NCBI RefSeq assembly: GCF_902497625.1
Contig: NZ_CABVGX010000010.1
Location: 1-64,000, forward strand
DNA length: 64,000 nucleotides
Reading direction: 5' to 3'
From: Pseudomonas fluorescens
GTDB taxonomy: Bacteria > Pseudomonadota > Gammaproteobacteria > Pseudomonadales > Pseudomonadaceae
In this document: positions 17,111 through 26,735 of the stretch, one piece after another
How the letters are laid out: every line of letters starts with the position of its first letter
Position numbering within the stretch: position 1 is the first letter of the stretch
Made by a program: the position numbers and the translations under genes
The notes under the pieces: generated by a model
What the model was told of the DNA's origin: nothing
Databases searched by the model: none
The model's input: only the letters and a program-made list of their open reading frames with translations

Positions 17111-17311
17111 TCAACGCGACTGAGCATTCGCGCGTCGCTGTTCATCCTCGGCGCGCAGCTCTGCCAACAAAGCCTGCAAATATCTGGAGCGCCGATCGGC
17201 ACCCTCGAGACGTCGGCAGCACTCTTCTTCAAGACTCAGGTTATTGGTCTCGGCGGATGATTTGAGCAATCGATACAGTTGCGTATCGATCTCCAGAATG
17301 ACTCTGGCCAT
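17111..17311 (-). CDS. Small conserved protein, possible ribbon-helix-helix fold
   Basis: A 66-residue highly charged protein. The start (ARVILEIDTQLYRLLKSSA, then NLSLEEECCRRLEG) has the strand-helix-helix spacing of Arc/CopG-type ribbon-helix-helix DNA-binding proteins. The C-terminal third is a polar helix rich in Arg and Glu. GGGAG eight bases before the ATG supports translation. It is convergent with the PA3611-like gene with no bases between the stop codons. The function is unknown; a small regulator is possible. Confidence 0.65.
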   Translation of the reverse strand: MARVILEIDTQLYRLLKSSAETNNLSLEEECCRRLEGADRRSRYLQALLAELRAEDEQRRANAQSR

Positions 17312-17674
17312 TGCTTCGGCTCCCTGCTCGTCGCCCTCGCTTGAGCGAAAAAAAATCCTTTACCTGCTTGTCCGTGCGTCCCGCGGGACTCAAATATGTG
17401 GTGTAACGCCTGTGATTCAGTAAATCAGAGTGTGGGGCTTGCGGTATGCCTTCAGACGAGCGGTGAAACCCGCCTTAAATCGTCAATAAGCAGTTGCCAG
17501 GAAAGACTTTGCGGCGCAATGATCATCGCAGCGACGATCAACACATGAGGGTCCGGATTACGACTCAGTTGGACCGTCCAGGCGCCAGCCTGGGCTGTCA
17601 GTGACACACGAGGTATTGCGGCGCCGACGACTGCCTCGTCGTAGCCAAGGGCTTTGTGCAGAAGGAGAAGTTGA
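17312..17674. other. 363-bp gene-free stretch upstream of the LOG-family gene
   Basis: No credible coding sequence is visible. It contains a 12-bp perfect palindrome GTCCCGCGGGAC at 17378-17389 and must hold the promoters of both flanking divergent genes, which I could not place. GAAGGAGAAG at 17661-17670 is the ribosome site of the next gene. Confidence 0.6.
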
Positions 17675-18793
17675 ATGCCTTACCAACCGAATGACCTCCT
17701 CAGCCGTCATTTCGAAGAAAGCGGCCACGACCTCATCAGCAAGGTTGAAGATCAACTCAAGCTTGTTTCACCCAACAGCCAGAACATCCCGATCTACCGC
17801 GACATGATCCTCACCGTGCTGCGCATGGCCCAGGAAGATCACAACCGCTGGAACGCCAAAATCACCCTGCAGGCCTTGCGCGAACTCGAGCAAGCATTCC
17901 GCGTGCTCGAAAAGTTTCGCGGACGACGCAAGGTCACGGTTTTTGGTTCGGCCCGAACACCGATCGAGCATCCTCTGTATGCAATGGCCCGAGAACTCGG
18001 CGCTGCACTGGCGCGCTCCGACCTGATGGTCATCACCGGGGCCGGAGGCGGCATCATGGCTGCGGCCCACGAAGGTGCCGGCCGCGAACACAGCCTAGGG
18101 TTCAATATCACTCTACCGTTCGAGCAACACGCCAATCCGACCGTCAATGGCACCAGCAACCTGCTGCCCTTCCACTTCTTCTTCACCCGTAAGCTGTTCT
18201 TCGTGAAGGAAGCCGACGCATTGGTTCTGTGCCCCGGCGGCTTTGGCACGCTGGATGAAGCGCTGGAAGTTCTGACACTGATTCAAACAGGGAAAAGTCC
18301 GCTGGTACCGGTGGTGCTGCTGGATTCACCTGGCGGTAATTTCTGGCAAAGCGCGCTGGATTTCATTCGCAATCAACTGGAAGAAAACCGCTACATCCTG
18401 CCGACCGACATGAAGCTTGTCAGCCTGGTTTACAGCGCCGAAGAGGCGGTTGAGCAGATCAATCAGTTCTACAGCAACTTTCACTCGAGCCGCTGGCTCA
18501 AGCATCAATTCGTGATCCGGATGAACCATAAGCTAAGCGACGATGCGCTTGAGCAGATGCAGGAGAGTTTTGCCGACCTGTGCCTGAGCGATCACTTTCA
18601 TCAGCATGCCTACGACGGTGAAGAACACGACGAGCAGCAGTTCAGTCATTTGGCGCGTTTGGCCTTCACCTTTAACGCCCGTAATCATGGACGCCTGCGC
18701 GAATTGGTGGACTTTATCAATCTGCCCGAGAACTGGGCGACGGCCCAACCCATTGCCCACCAGCTTTCGCGGGATCCGATACACGTTTCGTGA
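17675..18793 (+). CDS. LOG-family protein (cytokinin riboside phosphoribohydrolase-like)
   Basis: A 372-residue protein. A helical N-terminal extension of about 85 residues precedes a Rossmann-like LOG/TIGR00730 domain (about 87-260: KVTVFGSART, GAGGGIMAAA, PGGFGTLDE). About 110 C-terminal helical residues follow. PGGxGTxxE is the nucleotide-binding and catalytic motif of LOG enzymes, which cleave ribose phosphate from AMP-type nucleotides. The long form resembles bacterial type II or PpnN-like members, so nucleotide homeostasis is more likely than cytokinin production. AGGAG is well placed. A terminator follows. Confidence 0.85.
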   Translation: MPYQPNDLLSRHFEESGHDLISKVEDQLKLVSPNSQNIPIYRDMILTVLRMAQEDHNRWNAKITLQALRELEQAFRVLEKFRGRRKVTVFGSARTPIEHPLYAMARELGAALARSDLMVITGAGGGIMAAAHEGAGREHSLGFNITLPFEQHANPTVNGTSNLLPFHFFFTRKLFFVKEADALVLCPGGFGTLDEALEVLTLIQTGKSPLVPVVLLDSPGGNFWQSALDFIRNQLEENRYILPTDMKLVSLVYSAEEAVEQINQFYSNFHSSRWLKHQFVIRMNHKLSDDALEQMQESFADLCLSDHFHQHAYDGEEHDEQQFSHLARLAFTFNARNHGRLRELVDFINLPENWATAQPIAHQLSRDPIHVS

Positions 18794-18799
18794 AGCAGA

Positions 18800-18837
18800 A
18801 AAAAACGGCCCGCTATTCAAATAGCGGGCCGTTTTTG
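18800..18837. terminator. Bidirectional terminator between LOG gene and recX
   Basis: AAAAACGGCCCGCTATT pairs with AATAGCGGGCCGTTTTT around a two- to four-base loop. Symmetric A and T tails serve the convergent genes. Confidence 0.92.
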
Positions 18838-18838
18838 A

Positions 18839-19306
18839 TTAATCATCCATCCCTCGACCACTGAACAAGCGGCTGATCATTTCCATGGAATAACCCCGAT
18901 AACTCAGAAAGCGGCCTTGCTTGGCGCGTTCCCGTGCGTCTATGGGTAGATGCCCGGAGAACTTGCGTCGCCAGGTATCCTCCAGTTGCTCCTGCCAGTT
19001 GATACTGCTCTCGCGAATAGCGAGTTCGATATCTGCACGCTGCAGACCGCGCTGACTTAACTCTTCGCGAATACGCAAAGGGCCGTGGCCGGAGCGCGCC
19101 CGATAGGAAACAAAGCTTTCGAGGTAACGGGATTCGGACAGCAAACCCTCTTCCGTCAACCGGTCGAGTGCTGCGTCGATCATCTCGGGGAGTGCACCGC
19201 GCTGACGCAGTTTACGCGTCAGTTCGACTCGACCGTGCTCGCGTCGCGCGAGCAGGTCCATTGCGGTCCGCCGCACTGCGACGGGTGTATCGAGTACGGC
19301 GGTCAT
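18839..19306 (-). CDS. recX: Regulatory protein RecX
   Basis: RecX binds RecA filaments and caps or destabilises them, limiting recombinase activity. The 155-residue all-helical protein has the repeated three-helix pattern of the family ([32 protein letters not shown]) and the C-terminal [18 protein letters not shown]. It starts eight bases after the recA stop and should be made by read-through from the SOS-controlled recA promoter. Confidence 0.95.
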   Translation of the reverse strand: MTAVLDTPVAVRRTAMDLLARREHGRVELTRKLRQRGALPEMIDAALDRLTEEGLLSESRYLESFVSYRARSGHGPLRIREELSQRGLQRADIELAIRESSINWQEQLEDTWRRKFSGHLPIDARERAKQGRFLSYRGYSMEMISRLFSGRGMDD

Positions 19307-19314
19307 CGGATCAA

Positions 19315-20367
19315 TCAGACATCCACATCAACCAGATCATCTGCTTTGACTCGGTCTGCCGAGGCTTTAACGTCCGGCGCAGGTGTCAGAAGCTTGTCGC
19401 GCAACTGCTTCTCAAGCTTGGTGGCGATTTCCGGATTGTCTGCCAGGAACTTGGCCGAATTGGCCTTGCCCTGACCGATCTTGGTGCCTTCATAGGCATA
19501 CCAGGCACCGGACTTCTCGACGAAACCATGCAGAACCCCAAGGTCGATCATCTCGCCATTGAGGTAGATGCCCTTGCCATAAAGAATCTGGAATTCTGCC
19601 TGACGGAACGGCGAAGCGACCTTGTTCTTTACAACCTTGACGCGGGTTTCGCTACCGACAACTTCGTCACCTTCTTTCACCGCGCCAGTACGGCGAATAT
19701 CCAGACGAACCGATGCATAGAACTTCAGCGCGTTACCACCGGTGGTGGTTTCAGGGCTGCCAAACATCACGCCGATTTTCATACGGATCTGGTTGATGAA
19801 AATAACCAGGCAGTTGGCGTTCTTGATGTTACCGGTGATTTTACGCAGCGCCTGAGACATCAGACGAGCCTGCAGGCCCACGTGCATGTCACCCATTTCG
19901 CCTTCGATTTCAGCCTTTGGCACCAGCGCTGCTACGGAGTCGACAATGATCACGTCAACCGCGTTGGAACGCACCAGCATGTCGGTGATTTCCAAGGCTT
20001 GCTCGCCAGTGTCGGGCTGAGAAACCAGCAAGTCATCAACGTTGACGCCAAGCTTGAGAGCGTATTCCGGGTCGAGGGCGTGTTCAGCATCGACGAATGC
20101 GCAGGTCGCGCCGGCTTTTTGAGCCTGGGCAATCACGGACAATGTCAGTGTGGTTTTACCGGAGGATTCTGGACCGTAGATTTCAACGATACGGCCTTTT
20201 GGGAGGCCGCCAATGCCCAGCGCAATGTCCAGACCCAGAGAGCCAGTAGAAATGGATGGGATCGCCTGACGGTCCTGATCGCCCATACGCATTACGGCAC
20301 CCTTGCCGAATTGACGTTCGATCTGACCCAGGGCCGCAGCCAAGGCTTTCTTCTTGTTGTCGTCCAT
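19315..20367 (-). CDS. recA: Recombinase RecA
   Basis: An ATP-dependent strand-exchange protein and co-protease for LexA cleavage. The 350-residue product has Walker [11 protein letters not shown] near residue 65, the conserved [11 protein letters not shown] loop region, and an acidic C-terminus (ADDLVDVDV). ATG 20367 has GAGG six bases upstream and gives the normal length. A consensus LexA box lies about 41 bp upstream. recX is downstream in the same transcript; cinA lies 83 bp upstream, on the same strand. Confidence 0.98.
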   Translation of the reverse strand: MDDNKKKALAAALGQIERQFGKGAVMRMGDQDRQAIPSISTGSLGLDIALGIGGLPKGRIVEIYGPESSGKTTLTLSVIAQAQKAGATCAFVDAEHALDPEYALKLGVNVDDLLVSQPDTGEQALEITDMLVRSNAVDVIIVDSVAALVPKAEIEGEMGDMHVGLQARLMSQALRKITGNIKNANCLVIFINQIRMKIGVMFGSPETTTGGNALKFYASVRLDIRRTGAVKEGDEVVGSETRVKVVKNKVASPFRQAEFQILYGKGIYLNGEMIDLGVLHGFVEKSGAWYAYEGTKIGQGKANSAKFLADNPEIATKLEKQLRDKLLTPAPDVKASADRVKADDLVDVDV

Positions 20368-20407
20368 TAAAGTCCTCACGTAATCAATAAGGCCTGACGG
20401 CCAACAC

Positions 20408-20423
20408 CTGTATAAGTAGACAG
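20408..20423 (-). promoter_or_regulatory. LexA (SOS) box of recA
   Basis: On the minus strand the site reads CTGTCTACTTATACAG, which fits the CTGT-N8-ACAG consensus exactly. It lies 41 bp before the recA start, the usual place for repression by LexA. Confidence 0.92.
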
Positions 20424-20450
20424 TATTATTCCACAGCACTTCAAGATCGC

Positions 20451-20951
20451 CTACCCCTGATTTGAGATTTCTCCCGCCGCGTGCCGCAGCAGCCCCTCTA
20501 GCGCGGCCTTCACCGTTTGTCGGCGAACTTCGTCACGGTTACCGGGGAAATGCTGAACCTCGCTGAATACCCGCTCGCCCACGCCCCAGGCCAGCCATAC
20601 GGTGCCCACCGGTTTGTTCGGCGAGCCTCCATCCGGGCCGGCGACACCGCTGACGGCAACGGCGAAATGTGCACGGCTTTTCTCCTGGGCGCCTCGAACC
20701 ATGGCCTCTACCACCTCGCAACTGACCGCTCCCACCGTCGCAAACAATTCGGGCGGGACCTGCAATTGCTCGGTTTTCTGCCGATTGGAATAGGTGACAT
20801 AGCCAGCCTCAAACCACGCCGAGCTCCCCGGGATGCGGGTAATCGCCTCCGAGATTCCGCCCCCGGTACAGGACTCCGCTGCGGTGACATGAGCATTGAG
20901 AACCTGCAGGCGTCTGCCAAGTTCAGCGGCGAGCTGAGTGATTTCTTTCAC
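20451..20951 (-). CDS. cinA: CinA C-terminal domain protein, nicotinamide-nucleotide amidase PncC
   Basis: A stand-alone CinA_C domain that deamidates NMN to nicotinate mononucleotide in pyridine-nucleotide recycling. The 166-residue product has the signatures [24 protein letters not shown] and [19 protein letters not shown]. It lacks the N-terminal MoaB-like domain of full-length CinA, as in E. coli PncC. I place the start at GTG 20951 because CTGGAG is six bases upstream; the ATG two codons earlier (20957) touches that site directly. Like recA it runs on the minus strand, a common gammaproteobacterial pairing. Confidence 0.92.
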   Translation of the reverse strand: MKEITQLAAELGRRLQVLNAHVTAAESCTGGGISEAITRIPGSSAWFEAGYVTYSNRQKTEQLQVPPELFATVGAVSCEVVEAMVRGAQEKSRAHFAVAVSGVAGPDGGSPNKPVGTVWLAWGVGERVFSEVQHFPGNRDEVRRQTVKAALEGLLRHAAGEISNQG

Positions 20952-21247
20952 GGTCATCTCCAGAGCGTGCGGAATGCGATCTACCGTACACGAGCAAATC
21001 GCGCTTGCAAGGCACAGGGTCGATCAAAATGTTAGCGGGAAAACGCAGAGTGCACGAAGCGCAGAAACCGGGAATTCTGACCGACCAGCCGCATCATCAC
21101 GTCTTACTTCAGCCAAGCCTTTGCGCTTGGCAGGCTTTGATGCCTGCGTCACTTCGACTGCCCATGGTAACCTTGCGCCCATCGCGGAAAAGCCGGGCCA
21201 ACGTCCCTCCTTTGCCCTACACCTTTCAACGAATTGCCTGATACCCG

Positions 21248-23830
21248 ATGAATAAAGCACTCTCCTCCGACCTGTCCTCTCACACGCCAATGATGCAGCA
21301 ATATTGGCGCCTGAAGAACCAGCACCCCGACCAGCTCATGTTCTATCGCATGGGCGACTTCTACGAGATCTTCTACGAAGATGCGAAGAAAGCCGCCAAG
21401 TTGCTCGACATCACCCTGACCGCCCGTGGGCAATCTGCCGGTCAGGCGATTCCGATGTGTGGGATTCCTTACCACGCAGCGGAAGGTTATCTGGCGAAAC
21501 TGGTCAAGCTCGGCGAGTCGGTGGTGATCTGCGAACAGGTCGGCGATCCGGCGACCAGTAAGGGGCCGGTCGATCGTCAGGTGGTACGGATCATCACCCC
21601 GGGTACGGTCAGTGACGAGGCATTGCTCGACGAACGCCGCGACAACCTGATTGCGGCGGTCCTGGGTGATGAGCGCCTGTTCGGTCTTGCGGTGCTGGAC
21701 ATCACCAGTGGCAACTTCACGGTGCTGGAGATCAAGGGCTGGGAAAACCTGCTGGCGGAACTGGAGCGGGTCAATCCGGTGGAGCTCATGATCCCGGATG
21801 ACTGGCCAAAAGATCTTCCCGCGGAGAAACGCCGTGGGGTTCGGCGTCGTGCGCCGTGGGATTTCGAGCGCGACTCGGCATTGAAAAGTCTCTGCCAGCA
21901 ATTCTCGACTCAGGACCTCAAAGGTTTCGGCTGCGAGAATCTGACGCTGGCCATCGGTGCAGCCGGTTGCCTGCTCAGTTACGCCAAGGAAACCCAGCGC
22001 ACCGCCCTGCCGCATTTGCGCAGTCTGCGCCATGAGCGCCTGGACGACACCGTAGTTCTGGACGGTGCGAGTCGTCGCAACCTGGAGCTGGACACCAACC
22101 TCGCCGGTGGCCGCGACAACACCTTGCAATCGGTGGTCGATCGCTGCCAGACCGCCATGGGCAGCCGCTTGTTGACGCGCTGGCTGAACCGGCCACTGCG
22201 GGATCTGACGGTGCTGCTGGCACGACAGACGTCGATCACCTGCCTGCTCGACCGCTATCGGTTCGAAAAACTGCAACCGCAGCTCAAGGAAATCGGCGAC
22301 ATCGAGCGGATTCTGGCGCGGATTGGTCTGCGCAATGCCCGCCCCCGTGACCTGGCAAGGCTACGCGATGCCCTGGGCGCACTGCCCGAGTTGCAACAGG
22401 CAATGACCGAGCTGGAAGCGCCGCACATCATTCAACTGGCAGCGACCACCAGCACCTATCCGGAACTGGCAGCACTGCTGGCAAAAGCCATCATCGACAA
22501 CCCGCCAGCGGTGATCCGCGATGGCGGCGTGTTGAAAACCGGTTACGACAGCGAACTCGATGATCTGCAATCGTTGAGCGAAAACGCCGGGCAATTCCTC
22601 ATCGACCTGGAAGCGCGCGAGAAGGCACGCACCGGCCTGTCGCATTTGAAAGTCGGTTACAACCGCATTCACGGTTACTTCATCGAGCTACCGAGCAAAC
22701 AGGCCGAATCGGCGCCGGCCGATTACATCCGTCGGCAAACGCTTAAAGGTGCCGAGCGTTTCATTACGCCGGAGCTGAAAGCGTTCGAAGACAAGGCCCT
22801 GTCGGCGAAAAGCCGGGCACTGGCCCGCGAAAAAATGCTCTATGAGGCGCTCCTCGAAGACCTGATCGCCCAGTTGCCTCCGCTACAGGACACCGCGGCT
22901 GCACTTGCCGAACTGGATGTTTTGAGTAACCTCGCCGAGCGCGCACTGAACCTCGACCTGAACTGCCCACGCTTTGTCGATGAACCGTGCATGCGCATCA
23001 GCCAGGGTCGCCACCCGGTGGTCGAGCAAGTGCTGACCACACCGTTCGTGGCTAATGATCTGAGCCTCGACGACAACACCCGAATGCTGATCATTACCGG
23101 ACCTAACATGGGCGGTAAATCCACCTATATGCGGCAGACCGCGTTGATCGTGCTGCTCGCGCACATCGGCAGCTTCGTGCCGGCGGCGAGTTGCGAACTG
23201 TCGCTGGTCGACCGGATTTTCACCCGGATCGGCTCCAGTGACGATCTGGCGGGCGGGCGCTCGACGTTCATGGTCGAGATGAGCGAAACCGCGAACATCC
23301 TGCACAATGCTACCGAGCGCAGTCTGGTGTTGATGGACGAGGTCGGGCGCGGTACCAGCACATTCGACGGTCTGTCCCTGGCATGGGCAGCGGCGGAGCG
23401 GCTGGCGCATCTACGCGCCTATACGTTGTTCGCCACCCATTATTTCGAGCTGACGGTATTGCCGGAAGCCCAGCCGTTGGTGGCCAACGTGCACCTCAAC
23501 GCTACGGAGCACAACGAGCGCATTGTCTTCCTTCACCACGTATTGCCGGGACCGGCCAGCCAGAGTTATGGCTTGGCGGTTGCGCAACTGGCCGGCGTAC
23601 CCAGCGAAGTGATCGTGCGTGCCCGAGAGCACCTCGGTCGGCTGGAAGCTACGGCGCTGCCACATGACGTGCCAAAGCCAGTCAAAGGCAAACCGGCCGC
23701 GCCGCAGCAGAGCGACATGTTTGCCAGCCTGCCCCATCCGGTGCTGGATGACCTGGCCAGACTCGACCTGGATGACATGACGCCGCGCCGCGCGCTGGAA
23801 ATGCTCTATACACTGAAGACACGGATCTAA
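21248..23830 (+). CDS. mutS: DNA mismatch repair protein MutS
   Basis: Recognises base mismatches and small loops and starts methyl-directed repair with MutL. The 860-residue product has the normal domain order. The mismatch-binding domain carries RMGDFYEIF near residue 35 (the Phe-x-Glu wedge). The connector, lever and clamp follow, then a C-terminal ABC-type ATPase with Walker [15 protein letters not shown] near 622 and the [14 protein letters not shown] signature. It is a single-gene unit divergent from cinA across about 290 bp. No good ribosome site is visible before ATG 21248. Confidence 0.98.
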   Translation: MNKALSSDLSSHTPMMQQYWRLKNQHPDQLMFYRMGDFYEIFYEDAKKAAKLLDITLTARGQSAGQAIPMCGIPYHAAEGYLAKLVKLGESVVICEQVGDPATSKGPVDRQVVRIITPGTVSDEALLDERRDNLIAAVLGDERLFGLAVLDITSGNFTVLEIKGWENLLAELERVNPVELMIPDDWPKDLPAEKRRGVRRRAPWDFERDSALKSLCQQFSTQDLKGFGCENLTLAIGAAGCLLSYAKETQRTALPHLRSLRHERLDDTVVLDGASRRNLELDTNLAGGRDNTLQSVVDRCQTAMGSRLLTRWLNRPLRDLTVLLARQTSITCLLDRYRFEKLQPQLKEIGDIERILARIGLRNARPRDLARLRDALGALPELQQAMTELEAPHIIQLAATTSTYPELAALLAKAIIDNPPAVIRDGGVLKTGYDSELDDLQSLSENAGQFLIDLEAREKARTGLSHLKVGYNRIHGYFIELPSKQAESAPADYIRRQTLKGAERFITPELKAFEDKALSAKSRALAREKMLYEALLEDLIAQLPPLQDTAAALAELDVLSNLAERALNLDLNCPRFVDEPCMRISQGRHPVVEQVLTTPFVANDLSLDDNTRMLIITGPNMGGKSTYMRQTALIVLLAHIGSFVPAASCELSLVDRIFTRIGSSDDLAGGRSTFMVEMSETANILHNATERSLVLMDEVGRGTSTFDGLSLAWAAAERLAHLRAYTLFATHYFELTVLPEAQPLVANVHLNATEHNERIVFLHHVLPGPASQSYGLAVAQLAGVPSEVIVRAREHLGRLEATALPHDVPKPVKGKPAAPQQSDMFASLPHPVLDDLARLDLDDMTPRRALEMLYTLKTRI

Positions 23831-23850
23831 CGCACTTGCCTGCAAGCTGT

Positions 23851-23916
23851 TAGAATCTCGCGCGGTTTGGGATGCTGCAAGCTACAGCCTGGCTTGCAGA
23901 CTATCGCTCCCAAACC
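23851..23916 (+). promoter_or_regulatory. Predicted fdxA -10 element and 5' leader hairpin
   Basis: A -10-like TAGAAT (23851-23856) would start transcription near 23863. The RNA would then open at once with a two-tier hairpin. GGTTTGGGA (23864-23872) pairs with TCCCAAACC (23908-23916), and CTGCAAGC (23875-23882) pairs with GCTTGCAG (23892-23899) around a nine-base loop. The -35 is weak. The pairing is read directly; the role is inferred. Confidence 0.5.
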
Positions 23917-23971
23917 CGGCGACCCCAACGTGAAGGGGCTCCGCTGCAGCCGCCTGAGGAGAGAATTAGAA

Positions 23972-24295
23972 ATGACCTTCGTCGTCACCGACAACTGCAT
24001 CAAGTGCAAGTACACCGACTGCGTAGAAGTCTGTCCGGTGGACTGCTTTTACGAAGGCCCGAACTTCCTGGTGATTCACCCGGATGAGTGCATCGACTGC
24101 GCACTGTGCGAACCGGAATGCCCTGCCGTGGCTATCTTCTCGGAAGATGAAGTGCCTGCCGGTATGGAGAATTTCATTCAGTTGAACGTCGAGCTGGCTG
24201 AAATCTGGCCGAACATTACTGAACGTAAAGACCCGTTGCCTGAGTCCGCCGCCTGGGACGGTAAACCCGGCAAGCTCGAGCACCTCGAACGCTGA
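23972..24295 (+). CDS. fdxA: Seven-iron ferredoxin FdxA
   Basis: A 107-residue electron carrier of the Azotobacter FdI type with one [3Fe-4S] and one [4Fe-4S] cluster. By alignment C9, C17 and C50 bind the three-iron cluster and C21, C40, C43 and C46 the four-iron cluster. C12 and C25 are the additional cysteines also present in FdI. ATG 23972 follows GAGGAGA. The gene lies downstream of mutS behind its own probable promoter and ends at a strong terminator. Fpr, encoded 10 kb away, is a plausible redox partner. Confidence 0.96.
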   Translation: MTFVVTDNCIKCKYTDCVEVCPVDCFYEGPNFLVIHPDECIDCALCEPECPAVAIFSEDEVPAGMENFIQLNVELAEIWPNITERKDPLPESAAWDGKPGKLEHLER

Positions 24296-24310
24296 TCTTC
24301 CCCGCGTTCC

Positions 24311-24336
24311 AAAAAGGCCCCTTGCGGGCCTTTTTA
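24311..24336 (+). terminator. Terminator of fdxA
   Basis: AAAAAGGCCC and GGGCCTTTTT enclose a CTTGC-type loop, 15 bp after the fdxA stop. Confidence 0.9.
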
Positions 24337-24349
24337 CTTTTCTGCAGAC

Positions 24350-24476
24350 AAAAAAAGGGGCGGTTTGACCCGCCCACATTTTTCCCTATCCCTGTGTTCC
24401 TTTTCATCCTCCTGATGAATCGCTTCCTGCCATGTCCTTATCCCTCATCCCTGAAGGTTGTGTCTGTCCGTCGACA
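24350..24476 (-). ncRNA. rsmZ: Small regulatory RNA RsmZ
   Basis: RsmZ sequesters the translational repressors RsmA/RsmE in the Gac/Rsm cascade. The position between fdxA and rpoS is its conserved location. On the minus strand the RNA begins TGTCGACGGACAGACACA and contains about ten GGA motifs, several in predicted loops (TCAGGGATGA, GCAGGAAGC, TCAGGAGGATGA). It ends in a terminator GGGCGGGTCAAACCGCCC followed by seven T residues. The inferred length of 127 nt equals that reported for P. fluorescens. Confidence 0.93.
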
Positions 24477-24484
24477 CACCCCGG

Positions 24485-24490
24485 ATACTA
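24485..24490 (-). promoter_or_regulatory. rsmZ -10 element
   Basis: TAGTAT on the minus strand ends eight bases before the predicted rsmZ start. No good -35 is present (TTGCTC at a 16-bp spacing is the best), as expected for a promoter that needs GacA. Confidence 0.6.
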
Positions 24491-24641
24491 GTGGGTTTTC
24501 AGGCAAGAGCAATCGATCACGAAGACTGCAGCAGGCAGTCCATGAAATCGGGTCCGCACGAAAATATAGAGTGTAATCAGAAGGTTGAACTAATTCGCCG
24601 AGGGTAAATAGCAGTGCTCCGATGTGGAGAAATAGCGAACA

Positions 24642-24669
24642 CTTACACAAGAGTAGGCTGAGGCTTACA
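24642..24669 (-). promoter_or_regulatory. Candidate GacA upstream activating sites of rsmZ
   Basis: Two TGTAAG half-sites occur on the minus strand at 24669-24664 and 24647-24642, 22 bp apart. The distal one is followed six bases later by CCTACT, a partial match to the CTTACA half of the GacA consensus TGTAAG-N6-CTTACA. They lie about 170-190 bp upstream of the rsmZ start, the distance known for rsmZ. The intervening DNA is relatively A+T-rich. Confidence 0.65.
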
Positions 24670-24714
24670 TCTTCAGACTCCAAATGACAAAGTTCACTCG
24701 GTGCTATTTCCGGC

Positions 24715-24749
24715 AACAAAAAGCCCCGAACCAGTCGGGGCTTTTTGTT
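24715..24749. terminator. Terminator of rpoS
   Basis: AACAAAAAGCCCCGA pairs with TCGGGGCTTTTTGTT around a short loop, just after the rpoS stop on the minus strand. Confidence 0.92.
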
Positions 24750-24764
24750 GTTTGGCGCGTGTTC

Positions 24765-25772
24765 TTACTGGAACAATGACTCGCTCGACAGGCCATTCTT
24801 CTCGAGAATTTCCCGAAGACGTTTAAGCCCCTCAACCTGGATCTGTCTGACCCGCTCACGGGTCAGGCCGATTTCCAGGCCCACATCCTCAAGCGTGCTG
24901 CTCTCGTGCCCGCGCAGGCCGAAGCGGCGCACCACCACCTCGCGTTGCTTGTCGGTCAGCTCCGAAAGCCATTGATCGATGCTCTGCGACAGGTCGTCGT
25001 CCTGCAGCAGCTCACATGGATCGGTCGGACGATCATCAGTGAGGGTGTCCAGCAGGGTTTTATCCGAATCCGGCCCCAGCGAGACGTCGACTGAAGAAAC
25101 CCGCTCATTCAGGCCGAGCATGCGCTTGACCTCGGCTACCGGTTTTTCCAGCAGGTTGGCGATTTCTTCCGGTGAAGGTTCGTGATCCAGCTTCTGTGTG
25201 AGCTCGCGCGCGGCGCGCAGGTACACGTTGAGCTCCTTGACCACATGGATCGGCAACCGGATCGTCCGGGTCTGATTCATGATCGCGCGCTCGATGGTCT
25301 GACGAATCCACCATGTCGCGTAAGTCGAGAAACGGAACCCACGTTCAGGATCGAATTTTTCCACCGCCCGAATCAGTCCGAGGTTCCCTTCCTCGATCAG
25401 ATCCAGCAGCGACAGTCCGCGATTGACATAGCGCCTGGCGATTTTCACCACCAGCCGCAGGTTGCTTTCAATCATGCGTTTGCGCCCGGCCGGATCACCA
25501 CTTTGCGACAAACGCGCAAAGTGAACTTCTTCTTCGGGGGACAGCAGCGGGGAAAAGCCGATTTCATTGAGATACAACTGCGTAGCGTCGAGCGCACGTG
25601 TGTAATCAATGTATTTGTGTTGTTTCAACGACGTGGAGTTTTTGGATTTGGCGCGAACGGAAGGTGGAGCAGCCCCTTCATCATTCGACATCGAATCCGT
25701 ACCGATACCGGTCTCCATCAGGAGAACCTCATCGTCGATGTCAAACTCCGGCACTTCTTTACTGAGAGCCAT
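24765..25772 (-). CDS. rpoS: RNA polymerase sigma factor RpoS (sigma-38)
   Basis: The stationary-phase and general-stress sigma factor. The 335-residue protein has an acidic N-terminus, region 1.2 ([16 protein letters not shown]), and region 2 with [41 protein letters not shown] split over about residues 125-165. Region 3 and region 4 follow, the last with [25 protein letters not shown] lies about nine bases before the ATG. It is downstream of nlpD, where the main rpoS promoter of gammaproteobacteria usually sits. The neighbouring rsmZ links stress control with Gac/Rsm signalling. Confidence 0.98.
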   Translation of the reverse strand: MALSKEVPEFDIDDEVLLMETGIGTDSMSNDEGAAPPSVRAKSKNSTSLKQHKYIDYTRALDATQLYLNEIGFSPLLSPEEEVHFARLSQSGDPAGRKRMIESNLRLVVKIARRYVNRGLSLLDLIEEGNLGLIRAVEKFDPERGFRFSTYATWWIRQTIERAIMNQTRTIRLPIHVVKELNVYLRAARELTQKLDHEPSPEEIANLLEKPVAEVKRMLGLNERVSSVDVSLGPDSDKTLLDTLTDDRPTDPCELLQDDDLSQSIDQWLSELTDKQREVVVRRFGLRGHESSTLEDVGLEIGLTRERVRQIQVEGLKRLREILEKNGLSSESLFQ

Positions 25773-25877
25773 TGTTATAGTCCTTTGGTGAGTTCGACCT
25801 CAAGCTCAAGCGACGCCTTTATCCTTGGCAACGCTGGAGCCTGTCCCCTCTACGCGACGGAACAGGCTGGAAAGCAA

Positions 25878-26735
25878 TCAACGACGCGGCAGGAATTGCA
25901 GCGGATCTACAGGTTTACCTTGTCGGCGAATCTCAAAATGCAGTTTCACCCGGTCTGTACCCGTTGACCCCATTTCGGCAATTGTTTGCCCGACCTTGAC
26001 CTGCTGCCCCTCCCGAACCAACAGCCTGCGGTTATGTCCGTAGGCACTGACGTAGGTATCGCTGTGTTTGATGATGACTAACTCGCCGTAGCCCCTTAAG
26101 CCACTCCCGGCGTATACCACCGTCCCATCAGACGCAGCTAAAACAGGCTGTCCCAAATCTCCGGCGATATCAATTCCTTTATTCAAACTGCCGTTTGAAG
26201 AGAATTTTCCAATAAGAATGCCATTAGAAGGCCATCCCCAGCCGGTCGGGGCTGGCCCGGCGGGAGGCATCGGTGCGGTAGAGGATTTGTTTGCGACGGA
26301 CGGTACAACCACCGTGGTGGCTCCGCTCGCACCCGATGCCGGGCGACGAAATACGGTGGTTTTACTCGAAGATGAAGGCGTTGAAGTCGTTGAACTGGTC
26401 ACTGTAGTCGGCGTTGAACCGGTGCGCCCGTCGAAGCGAATCGTCTGACCCGGACGGATGGTGTAAGGCGCCGGGATATTGTTTCTTGCCGCCAGGGCTT
26501 TGTAGTCCCAGCCGTAACGGAAAGCAATTGAGAACAGGGTGTCTTTTGGTCGAACCACGTATTGCCCCGTGGTGACTGCCGGGCGCTGGGCCGCGGCCTT
26601 GTTGCGGTCAACAACGCGCACATCGCTGGATTTGTTGCTGGAACAACCAACCAGCAAGGCGCTCAAGACAAGGCCAGTCACCAGGCGCTGAAAGCTCGTT
26701 GTACCCATTCGCTGCGCAATGACTGTGAGACTCAC
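25878..26735 (-). CDS. nlpD: Lipoprotein NlpD (LysM and inactive M23 domain)
   Basis: An outer-membrane lipoprotein that activates the cell-wall amidase AmiC during daughter-cell separation. The 285-residue precursor has a signal peptide with lipobox LVGC (Cys31) followed by Ser, which favours outer-membrane sorting. A LysM peptidoglycan-binding domain (YVVRPKDTLFSIAFRYG, about 59-102) comes next, then a Ser/Thr-rich linker. The C-terminal LytM/M23 domain has GIDIAG in place of the zinc-binding HxxxD motif, so it is non-catalytic. The start is GTG 26735 with AAGGGAG seven bases upstream. The rpoS promoter probably lies within it. Confidence 0.95.
   Translation of the reverse strand: MSLTVIAQRMGTTSFQRLVTGLVLSALLVGCSSNKSSDVRVVDRNKAAAQRPAVTTGQYVVRPKDTLFSIAFRYGWDYKALAARNNIPAPYTIRPGQTIRFDGRTGSTPTTVTSSTTSTPSSSSKTTVFRRPASGASGATTVVVPSVANKSSTAPMPPAGPAPTGWGWPSNGILIGKFSSNGSLNKGIDIAGDLGQPVLAASDGTVVYAGSGLRGYGELVIIKHSDTYVSAYGHNRRLLVREGQQVKVGQTIAEMGSTGTDRVKLHFEIRRQGKPVDPLQFLPRR
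25934..25947. promoter_or_regulatory. Candidate PsrA box inside the nlpD 3' end
   Basis: CAAAA-TGCA-GTTTC deviates by one base from the PsrA consensus (G/C)AAAC-N2-4-GTTT(G/C). PsrA regulates rpoS in several pseudomonads. The site is about 160 bp upstream of the rpoS start codon. This is inference from consensus only. Confidence 0.4.

Noticed and set aside
17312..17674. Possible sigma-54 promoter or small gene upstream of the LOG-family gene
   Set aside because: TGGGGC-TTGCGG lacks the GG-N10-GC spacing, and no frame has a credible start or composition.
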